A stretch of DNA of 64,000 bases from Mariniblastus fucicola. GTDB lineage: Bacteria; Planctomycetota; Planctomycetia; Pirellulales; Pirellulaceae. The stretch is from contig NZ_CP042912.1 in the NCBI RefSeq assembly GCF_008087665.1, positions 3,720,001 through 3,784,000 on the forward strand. The letters run 5' to 3'. The position numbers were made by a program, and so were the translations under genes. This document shows, piece by piece, positions 8,838 to 15,382 of the stretch. The notes under the pieces are model-generated. The model had not been told where the DNA came from. It was given only the letters and a program-made list of their open reading frames with translations, and made no database searches. How positions within the stretch are numbered: the first letter of the stretch is position 1; every line of letters begins with the position of its first letter.

Positions 8838-11379
8838 TCCGCGAACGAGAAACAGTTCTCGCCACAACGGCGTGCGGATGGTTGCTGACTGGATGAAGGC
8901 GAATGAGCGGAAACCGTTTCCGTTCCAGCGTAAAGTATGGAAGGAAATCGTCGCCGGACGAAGCGGATTACTGCACAGCCCTACCGGAACGGGTAAAACG
9001 CTGGCGATCTGGATGGGTGCGCTGGCGGCATGGCTGGATCGCACCACGCCGGCCGAAGTCGAGGCTCAAAATCATAAGCTCAACAATCGACGATCGCGAC
9101 GCGTGAACCGGAATCTCTACGCGCCGATCCAGGTCATCTGGGTGACTCCGTTGCGGGCACTCGCGGCAGACACGTTGCTCGCGCTTCGCGAACCGGTCGA
9201 AGATTTAAAACTTCCGTGGCTGGTGGAACGACGTACCAGCGACACTGCCAGTTCGGTCAAAACGAAACAGAAGAATCGATTGCCAAGCTGCCTGATCACG
9301 ACGCCGGAGAGCCTGTCGATCCTGCTCTCGTTTCCGAAAACTCAAGCTCAGTTTTCATCGCTGAAGTTGATCGTGCTTGACGAGTGGCACGAACTGATGG
9401 GAACCAAACGCGGCGTCCAGGCAGAACTTTGTCTTTCCCGGCTCAGGCAACTCAGCCCAACGGCGTGCACTTGGGCCGTGTCGGCGACCATCGGAAACGT
9501 GGAACAGGCAATGCAAACGGCCATCGGTCATCCGACGCTTCCGCAAGAATGCTCAGTCATCAAGGCTCCGACGCGGCGAAAGATTTCGATGAAGAGCATC
9601 GTGCCAAAATCGGTCGACCGGTTTCCGTGGGCAGGTCACATGGGCTTGCGATCGCTGAACGACGTCGTAAAAGCCATCGATTCGGTTGGCAGTTCGCTTG
9701 TTTTTACCAATACGCGATCGCAGGCCGAGCGTTGGTACGCGGCGTTGTTGTATGCCAAGCCCGAGTGGGCGGGGAAGATCGGGCTGCATCATGGTTCGCT
9801 GGATCGCAAGAAACGCAATTGGGTTGAACGCGAGCTTGATGCTGGAAACTTGCGCTGCGTCGTTTGTACTTCCAGCCTCGATCTGGGCGTCGACTTCTTC
9901 CCGGTCGAGCAAGTTTTGCAAGTCGGTAGCCCGAAAGGGATTGCGCGGCTGATGCAGCGAGCGGGACGCAGCGGACACTATCCGGGTGGAAAAAGCCAGT
10001 TGGTGTTTGTCCCGACCAACGCGCTCGATTTGATCGAACTGGCTGCAGCAAAAGATGCGCTCAAGAACAATCAAATTGAGTCGCGGACGCCGCTCAAGGG
10101 CAGCCTCGACGTACTCGCGCAGCATGTCGTGACATTGGCCGCCGGGACGGCTTTCGACGAAAGCGAACTATTTCGTGAAGTTCGGAGTACGCATGCGTTT
10201 GCGGAACTGACAGAGACTCAATGGCAGTGGGTGCTGGATTTCGTCAAGCGCGGCGGCGAGAGCTTACGCGTCTATCCGGACTTCAAGCGAGTCGTTGAAT
10301 CGGATCAGGGATGGAAAATCGCTGACGAGAAAATGGCTCGGCGGCATCGCATGTCGATCGGCACGATTTCCAGCGATCGCGAAGTCGTCGTGCAGTTCAT
10401 GAAAGGCGGTCGATTGGGAACGATCGAGGAACGCTTTATTTCGAAACTGAAACCGGAAGACAAGTTCATGTTCGCCGGGCGCGTGTTGAAACTGGTGATG
10501 GTCCGTGACATGACGGCGTGGGTCCGCCGCGCGAAAGGAAAAGTCGCCGCAGTTCCACGTTGGTCCGGTGGTCGATTGCCGCTGTCAAACGAACTGGCAG
10601 AATCAGTTCGCAGTAAGTTAGGCGAAGCCAACCGCGGGCAGTTTCGCGGCCCGGAAATGCGTGCAGTGAGGCCGTTGCTGGAACTGCAGGCTCAGTGGTC
10701 GGCCGTACCTGACGAGGATTCGTTGCTGATCGAGAAAGTGAAAACTCGAGACGGATTCCATGTGTTCGTCTATCCGTTCGAAGGCCGACTGGTCCACGAA
10801 GGTCTGGCCGCAATCCTCGCATGGAGGATCAGCCAGATGCAACCGATCACGTTTGCGACCACGATCAATGACTACGGTATCGAACTTCTGTCTCCAACGG
10901 ATCCGCCGCTCGAAAAGGCATTAGAGTCTGGTTTGTTCTCTCCGCTCAACCTGCTGAATCAAATTGAAAAGAGCATGAATGCCACGGAACTTGATCGACG
11001 ACAGTTCCGCGACATCGCGAGGATCGCCGGGCTGGTTTTCGGCGGCGTTCCCGGACATCACAAGTCGTCGCGTCAGCTTCAGGCTTCGAGCGATATGTTT
11101 TTCGATGTGTTTCGTGAGTACGATCCGGAGAATCTGTTGCTGCGACAGGCTCGACGTGAAGTTCTGGACATGCAACTTGAGCACGTCCGTTTGGCTCAGG
11201 CGATGGAGCGTCTGTCTGCGGCGAAAATCGTGTATCGTGAGCCACCCAAGCCGACGCCGCTCTCGTTTCCGATTCTGGTGGATCGATTGAGGCTGCGGCT
11301 TTCGAGCGAAAAACTCTCCGACCGCGTTGCCAGAATGACGCAACAGTACGAGAGAGCTGCGGAGAAGAAATTGAAATGA
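8830..11379 (+). CDS. Ligase-associated Lhr-type DEXH-box DNA helicase
   Basis: The 849-residue superfamily 2 helicase is related to Lhr. The ATG at 8830 is chosen although the frame is open further upstream, because it overlaps the ligase stop by 8 bp, GGAG lies upstream, and the extra 78 residues would be ligase sequence in another frame. Walker A is SPTGTGKT (residues 50-57). The Walker B/DEXH box is DEWHE (184-188), as in the ligase-associated subfamily. SAT is present in AVSATIG, and motif VI is QRAGRSGH (376-383). The C-terminal half carries the Lhr-core winged-helix and beta-barrel region. It is expected to translocate 3'-5' on single-stranded DNA and unwind damaged ends for the neighbouring nucleases and ligase. 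The stop overlaps the PdeM start (ATGA). Confidence 0.92.
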   Translation: MNSPRTRNSSRHNGVRMVADWMKANERKPFPFQRKVWKEIVAGRSGLLHSPTGTGKTLAIWMGALAAWLDRTTPAEVEAQNHKLNNRRSRRVNRNLYAPIQVIWVTPLRALAADTLLALREPVEDLKLPWLVERRTSDTASSVKTKQKNRLPSCLITTPESLSILLSFPKTQAQFSSLKLIVLDEWHELMGTKRGVQAELCLSRLRQLSPTACTWAVSATIGNVEQAMQTAIGHPTLPQECSVIKAPTRRKISMKSIVPKSVDRFPWAGHMGLRSLNDVVKAIDSVGSSLVFTNTRSQAERWYAALLYAKPEWAGKIGLHHGSLDRKKRNWVERELDAGNLRCVVCTSSLDLGVDFFPVEQVLQVGSPKGIARLMQRAGRSGHYPGGKSQLVFVPTNALDLIELAAAKDALKNNQIESRTPLKGSLDVLAQHVVTLAAGTAFDESELFREVRSTHAFAELTETQWQWVLDFVKRGGESLRVYPDFKRVVESDQGWKIADEKMARRHRMSIGTISSDREVVVQFMKGGRLGTIEERFISKLKPEDKFMFAGRVLKLVMVRDMTAWVRRAKGKVAAVPRWSGGRLPLSNELAESVRSKLGEANRGQFRGPEMRAVRPLLELQAQWSAVPDEDSLLIEKVKTRDGFHVFVYPFEGRLVHEGLAAILAWRISQMQPITFATTINDYGIELLSPTDPPLEKALESGLFSPLNLLNQIEKSMNATELDRRQFRDIARIAGLVFGGVPGHHKSSRQLQASSDMFFDVFREYDPENLLLRQARREVLDMQLEHVRLAQAMERLSAAKIVYREPPKPTPLSFPILVDRLRLRLSSEKLSDRVARMTQQYERAAEKKLK

Positions 11380-12053
11380 AGGCTACTCTCGACAGTCAAA
11401 TAGAGCTTCGTTTCGGGGATTGCGACTTCGTCCTTCGAGGAGACGGAACGGCTTTCTTGCCGCGGCACAATGCGCTACTGGTTGCCGACCTGCACCTCGG
11501 AAAAGATGCTTCGTTTCGAGCCGCCGGGATTCCCGTTCCTGCCGGAATCAATCTGGCGTTGCTGGCTCAACTTTCGCTCGCAATTGAGCAAACAGCAGCC
11601 GATTCCGTTTACATACTTGGCGACATGATTCACGACGCGAGATCGATGACCGATGAAGTGATTGATGTCGTATTGAACTGGCGGAAACAACATGCTGCAA
11701 CGGACATCATTCTGGTGCGAGGAAATCACGACCGTCATGTAGCTGACTTTCCTGAAAAGTGGCAGTTGAATGTGCAAACTGAAGTGGTGCTGGAGAATTT
11801 TGAACTGCGTCACATCGTTTCGCCGCAGACGCTCAAGCAAAACAAACACTTTCAAATTGGAGGCCACTGGCATCCGGTGGTCACGCTGGGGCGCGGCGCA
11901 GACCGCACAAGGTTTCCCTGCTTTGTGGTCGAAAAGCGATCAATCACGCTGCCGGCCTTCGGTCCTTTCAAAGGTGGATTCAAGCAACAACCGTCTGCTC
12001 AGAGTCGTTTCTATCCGATATGCGAAGGCAAAATTTGGATCAGCCGCAGCTAG
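11376..12053 (+). CDS. pdeM: Ligase-associated DNA damage response endonuclease PdeM
   Basis: The 225-residue calcineurin-type metallophosphoesterase has all metal-binding motifs: D38-x-H40 in VADLHLGKD, GD (82-83) in LGDMIHD, GNHD (116-119) in VRGNHDRH, and GHWHP (163-167). The KDASFRAAGIPVPAG stretch after the first motif is typical of PdeM proteins, which act as manganese-dependent DNA nucleases/phosphodiesterases. It is the last member of the four-gene repair operon and starts inside the helicase stop (ATGA at 11376-11379). Length and motif order match the family. The next cistron, a DUF2256 protein, begins 36 bp downstream on the same strand and may share the transcript. Confidence 0.92.
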   Translation: MKATLDSQIELRFGDCDFVLRGDGTAFLPRHNALLVADLHLGKDASFRAAGIPVPAGINLALLAQLSLAIEQTAADSVYILGDMIHDARSMTDEVIDVVLNWRKQHAATDIILVRGNHDRHVADFPEKWQLNVQTEVVLENFELRHIVSPQTLKQNKHFQIGGHWHPVVTLGRGADRTRFPCFVVEKRSITLPAFGPFKGGFKQQPSAQSRFYPICEGKIWISRS

Positions 12054-12089
12054 TCGTTAACTTTTGGCGTCCAAACCGGTTTTCAGCGA

Positions 12090-12260
12090 ATGGCCCACAC
12101 AAAGCAAAATCTTCCGCAGAAAACGTGCGCCACTTGTGGACGACCTTTTCGCTGGCGGAAGAAATGGGCCAAAGTCTGGGACGAGGTGAAATTTTGCAGC
12201 GAGCGTTGTCGCCGTAACAAACAGGGATCAAACGTGACCGTGGATAGAAAGCGGCGATGA
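12090..12260 (+). CDS. DUF2256 zinc-finger mini-protein
   Basis: The 56-residue basic protein was found by translating the gap between pdeM and the next gene. It shows the DUF2256 pattern: [18 protein letters not shown] followed by [11 protein letters not shown], giving a CxxC...CxxxC set for one zinc ion in a Trp/Arg-rich setting. The conserved block PFRWRKKW-x-VWDEV-FCS is intact. The stop overlaps the start of the TIGR03643 gene (ATGA, 12257-12260), so both are co-translated. The family is found in cyanobacteria, proteobacteria and planctomycetes, often beside TIGR03643 and cryptochrome/photolyase genes (recalled, not checked). Its function is unknown. A nucleic-acid-binding role is plausible from the basic zinc finger. 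Confidence 0.85.
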   Translation: MAHTKQNLPQKTCATCGRPFRWRKKWAKVWDEVKFCSERCRRNKQGSNVTVDRKRR

Positions 12261-12517
12261 AGAAAGCAAAAACCCAACTGAATCAGGAGCAACTGGATCG
12301 CGTGATCCAAATGGCATGGGAGGATCGAACGACATTTGACGCAATTCGTATCCAATTCGGTCTGCAATCGGGCGAGGTGATCAAGCTGATGCGAGCAAAC
12401 CTGAAGCCGACTTCGTTCAGGTTATGGAGAAAGCGAACGGTCGGCAGGAACACGAAACACCTGGCGAAGCGCAATTTTGTCGTGGGACGATTCCGCTGTC
12501 CAAGTCAACGCGGCTGA
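12257..12517 (+). CDS. TIGR03643/DUF2805 family protein
   Basis: The 86-residue protein carries the family signature almost unchanged: a helix-turn-helix-like core with [20 protein letters not shown], then [25 protein letters not shown] and TKHLAKR near the end. The usual length is 75-90 residues. It overlaps the DUF2256 gene in an ATGA, an adjacency I recall as recurrent between these two families. The strongly conserved EDRT(T/P)F motif and basic C-terminus suggest nucleic-acid contact, but no function is established. It closes the plus-strand block that begins with the repair operon. About 100 bp further on a minus-strand gene ends. Confidence 0.85.
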   Translation: MKKAKTQLNQEQLDRVIQMAWEDRTTFDAIRIQFGLQSGEVIKLMRANLKPTSFRLWRKRTVGRNTKHLAKRNFVVGRFRCPSQRG

Positions 12518-12618
12518 TCGCTACGAACGAAGAACCGAGCCAGATGTTTGGAACGATCCGGTTCGGTGCAGTCGTTGTTATCGGCCGGCTAACGTGTTTG
12601 GCTACCGACAGTCTGAAA

Positions 12619-13071
12619 TCACGGACGAAAATTCTGGCTAAAACTTGAATTCATGATCATCGGTTTGTAGACCGGGATGATTTGAGTCTCGATCTTGTAG
12701 TTGTTCTTCTGACGCAGTTCTTCGGCTCGGACCTCTGCACCGTTGTAGGTGCTGACTTCGTCGACTTCCATCCAGTCCGATTCGTCGATCCAACATGATC
12801 GACTTTGCAAGACTTCGTATGCCGGATTCGCGGCAAAGAAAGCATCGCCGTCAGCCGTTGACTGAAACGCTCGCCACTTCTGATTGACTTGATGCCAGGG
12901 GTTAGAAATCGGAGCATGCGTGTCGTAGTAGACTGCAACGCCGTATTCATCACGCTGCCGAATCTGAATCTTGTAGTCAAACATCGTGTCGTACGGATTG
13001 GCCTGTTGGGCTTCGGCAGATTGGCAAATTGAGATGGCGGCAATGACGGCAAAGAAAGTTGTACGGAACAT
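12619..13071 (-). CDS. Small secreted protein of unknown function
   Basis: The 150-residue protein starts at the ATG at 13071 rather than an upstream in-frame codon, because the signal peptide begins there (MFRTTFFAVIAAISICQSAEAQ, cleavage expected after AEA) and AGAGGGA precedes it. The mature part is about 130 residues, rich in aromatic and acidic residues, with a single cysteine (SRSCW), a VAVYYDTHAP beta stretch, and a closing helix-strand pattern (GAEVRAEELRQKN then KIETQIIPVY). I do not recognise a family. The overall plan resembles the gene at 26495-26953, which is also a short secreted protein with a similar closing pattern. It runs convergent to the DUF2805 gene and is separated by 90 bp from the FMN reductase upstream. 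Confidence 0.7.
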   Translation of the reverse strand: MFRTTFFAVIAAISICQSAEAQQANPYDTMFDYKIQIRQRDEYGVAVYYDTHAPISNPWHQVNQKWRAFQSTADGDAFFAANPAYEVLQSRSCWIDESDWMEVDEVSTYNGAEVRAEELRQKNNYKIETQIIPVYKPMIMNSSFSQNFRP

Positions 13072-13161
13072 TTTGGATCCCTCTGGAGCGACATGAAACG
13101 AAGTAGGCAACTCTCTTCAAAGCGTGCGTCGGGATTGAATGTTACAGGCAAAATATGCGAA

Positions 13162-13704
13162 TCAAGCTTTCAACGCGTTCAATGCTGCCAGAAGCGATCC
13201 CGCAAGCTCGTCATCGGAGAGCTTTCCGGCAGAGACATCGAAATTGTCACCGAACAGGGGAACCGAAAGGCTGGCTTTGACGTCGGCACCGAAATAGAGC
13301 GCGGATTCGCTGGCGATCTTCAGCACGTTGGCGGCTCCGCCTTTCCCAGGCGACGTTGACAGAATCACCATCGGTTTTCCTTGAAATACCTTGGGTTCGA
13401 TTCTCGACATCCAGTCAAAGATGCTTTTCCAGGCTGCCGTGTAATTCCCGTTGTGCTCAGCATAAGAAATCAGCAGAACATCAGTCAAGCCAATTTTCTC
13501 AAACAGCTTCTTTGCCGCCTCCGGAATGCCAGATTCTGTCTCGCGATCAATCCCGTAAATCGGAGCATCGAAATCGTTCAGATCCACCACCTCCAACGTA
13601 GCGTCAGCACCCACTTCTGACTGCAAGACATTGCCTGCATGCGTCACCAATGCTTTATTGATCGAATTTCGACTATTGGTCGCAGCAATCGCCAGGATCT
13701 TCAT
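13162..13704 (-). CDS. NAD(P)H-dependent FMN reductase (flavodoxin-like fold)
   Basis: The 180-residue protein starts at MKILAIAATNSRNSINKAL, where the beta1-loop (AATNSRNSIN) is the FMN phosphate-binding segment. Upstream in-frame codons are ignored because homology begins at this Met and an AAGG precedes it. Later segments are typical of the NADPH-dependent FMN reductase family: FDAPIYGIDRE..GIPEAAKKL, SYAEHNGNYTAAWKSIFDW and GKPMVILSTSPGKGGAANVL. Such enzymes reduce FMN, quinones or azo compounds with NAD(P)H in the cytoplasm. It may be co-transcribed with the secreted gene 90 bp downstream. A 350-bp gap separates it from the divergent small membrane protein. Confidence 0.88.
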   Translation of the reverse strand: MKILAIAATNSRNSINKALVTHAGNVLQSEVGADATLEVVDLNDFDAPIYGIDRETESGIPEAAKKLFEKIGLTDVLLISYAEHNGNYTAAWKSIFDWMSRIEPKVFQGKPMVILSTSPGKGGAANVLKIASESALYFGADVKASLSVPLFGDNFDVSAGKLSDDELAGSLLAALNALKA

Positions 13705-14054
13705 TTCGGTACCTTGGTTAGATCGAAGTCTGTCATCAGATTTGGTTGACGGTCGTGACCGCAACACGAGTCACACTTTACCAAAATGCCGGCAATGCCT
13801 TCAAGATATCGAAGGCTGACAGGAATCGTCTGTCCACATGCATCTTGGCGGACTCCAACCCTATGAGATCTTCACAATACCGGGATATGACGCCGTCAGA
13901 TTGATTTGAACGAGGAGGGAAGCCCCCAAAAGCGATACGTAGATTTTTACTATACAACCTCCACAGAATTACTTCTTTTACTTCCCGTCAGCAGTGCGGT
14001 ATTGTTCCCTGTCACGCGATCTACTTGAAGATATCAATTTTAAGGAATGCCAGA
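13705..14054. other. 350-bp intergenic gap between divergent genes
   Basis: This stretch separates the minus-strand FMN reductase and the plus-strand small membrane protein and should hold a promoter for each. I see an AT-rich TACTATACA near 13949-13957 but no convincing -35 partner. The word GATATC occurs twice (near 13804 and 14032) without forming a clear repeat. No supported ORF, RNA gene or terminator was seen. Confidence 0.4.
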
Positions 14055-14312
14055 ATGGATACCGAACAGCTCGAATTGTGCAGTTGCTTTGATTGCGGTT
14101 GCGTTCAGAAAAGCGTCCAGGTTTCGAACGCCAATCGCTCATCTACGAGAGCCAAGAAGATCGTTGCGATGTATGTCGTCATGGTTGCCGTCAGCACAAC
14201 CGCAATCTTCTTTTTGGAGCACGCGTCGTTATTGAATGCGTTTCGGACGGCACTTGTTGCGGCCGTAGGCAAAACCATCGCGGCTAACTGGGTGTCCGGA
14301 TTGTTTGACTGA
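14055..14312 (+). CDS. Small membrane protein of unknown function
   Basis: The 85-residue protein starts at MDTEQLELCSCFDCGCVQKS, chosen over an in-frame ATG 30 bases upstream because AAGGA (14043-14047) sits 8 bases before it. The first 20 residues hold four cysteines in a CxCxxCxC arrangement, which could bind a metal. The middle has one clear membrane segment (VAMYVVMVAVSTTAIFFL), and a second weakly hydrophobic stretch near the end (FRTALVAAVGKTIAANWV) may pair with it. It belongs to no family I recognise. It ends 16 bp before the convergent nhaR stop. Reality is supported by the ribosome site and the coherent membrane pattern, but it could be a chance frame. Confidence 0.45.
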   Translation: MDTEQLELCSCFDCGCVQKSVQVSNANRSSTRAKKIVAMYVVMVAVSTTAIFFLEHASLLNAFRTALVAAVGKTIAANWVSGLFD

Positions 14313-14328
14313 CCTCCGACGACTTCTC

Positions 14329-15243
14329 TCAGCTTGACTCCGACTGATCAAAAAGTTCATTGCGTGCCTGTTTGACGATCTTGAGCGTTGCCGCGTGATG
14401 AACCCGTTTCTCCGCACTGATTGCATAGAACTTGTCACGGACGTCTTCGATGCGGCCGACAAGGTGAACCCCAAGCTGCTTTTTAACCAGCTCTTCGATC
14501 GCGGTCGGAACAGGAAAGATGCCTTCTCCATGTTGACCAAAAACTTTAAGCAGAGCGCTGTCTTCAAATTCGGCAACGATCTCCGGAAAGATCTCGAGAT
14601 TGTCCAACCAGACATCGAGAGATCGTCGTACCGCGGTATGATCCGTCGGCAAAAGACACGGAGCATCCGTCAAAGAATGTGGAAAACCGCGGCGGTACTT
14701 TTTCGCCATCGAAGGAACGGCCAGCATCGACAAACCGCACTCACCGAGCTTGTGATTGTAAACCTTGAACTCCATCGTCGTTGGAGCTGGGGCGTCGGAA
14801 ATAATCAGGTCCAGTTTGTGCAGGGCCAGATCAGTGAGCAGATCGGGCAATTTTCCTTCGTAGCAAACGGTCCGAGGCCGCTCGTCCATATGGAGCGCCG
14901 GTTTAAGTAACTGAAATGCCACATGTTTTGGCACAACGTCAGGTAACCCTACGACAAATCGTTTCCGATTTCCCAGATGGCCCGTTTTTACGAACTCACG
15001 CAACTCGTGACCAATCGAGAAGATCTCGTCGGCGTATTTGTGCACCTGAGTTCCAAATTCGGTCAGTGCCAATCCGCGTCCCTGTTTCTCGAACAGATTC
15101 TTTCCGAAGGCACCTTCCAGCTCCTTGATCTGAGCGGCAACGGTAGGCCGAGCGAGGTGCAAAAGCTCAGCCGCTGCGGTGACGGTCCCTGCATTGGCTG
15201 TCATCCAAAAATAGTACAGGTGATGGTAGTTCATCCATTCCAC
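14329..15243 (-). CDS. nhaR: NhaR-like LysR-family transcriptional regulator
   Basis: The 304-residue protein has an N-terminal winged helix-turn-helix and a periplasmic-binding-like effector domain. The first residues (MNYHHLYYFWMTANAGTVT then AAAELLHLARPTVAAQIKELE) carry the NYxHLYYFW signature that separates NhaR from other LysR proteins. The GRGLALTEFGTQVHKYADEIF linker helix also fits. NhaR of E. coli activates the Na+/H+ antiporter gene in response to sodium. Here the divergent neighbour is an ABC exporter gene and no antiporter is present, so the regulon may differ. AAGGGA lies 10 bases before the start. The intergenic region holds a perfect inverted repeat that could be its operator. 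Confidence 0.88.
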   Translation of the reverse strand: MEWMNYHHLYYFWMTANAGTVTAAAELLHLARPTVAAQIKELEGAFGKNLFEKQGRGLALTEFGTQVHKYADEIFSIGHELREFVKTGHLGNRKRFVVGLPDVVPKHVAFQLLKPALHMDERPRTVCYEGKLPDLLTDLALHKLDLIISDAPAPTTMEFKVYNHKLGECGLSMLAVPSMAKKYRRGFPHSLTDAPCLLPTDHTAVRRSLDVWLDNLEIFPEIVAEFEDSALLKVFGQHGEGIFPVPTAIEELVKKQLGVHLVGRIEDVRDKFYAISAEKRVHHAATLKIVKQARNELFDQSESS

Positions 15244-15280
15244 GGCAGTCCCTTTCGACAGCGGCGTCCAAATAATCGAT

Positions 15281-15299
15281 ACGTAGGAATAACCTACGT
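15281..15299. promoter_or_regulatory. Perfect inverted repeat in the nhaR/ABC-exporter divergent promoter
   Basis: ACGTAGG (15281-15287) and CCTACGT (15293-15299) form 7-bp perfect arms around AATAA, 38 bp upstream of nhaR and 84 bp upstream of the ABC gene. LysR-type regulators bind partly palindromic sites of this size between divergent genes, so this is a natural candidate operator. An AT-rich TTTAATAATATT follows at 15302-15313 and could hold a -10 element. Confidence 0.5.
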
Positions 15300-15382
15300 C
15301 AATTTAATAATATTTGCGCGTTTCCTACTCTTTTTTCTGCGGTAGAGTATTATTGCAATCGAACAACTTTGACGCATAAGAC

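Noticed and set aside
12424-12648. A 74-codon frame overlapping the end of the TIGR03643 gene
   Set aside because: It overlaps a recognised gene, has no ribosome site and shows no family pattern.
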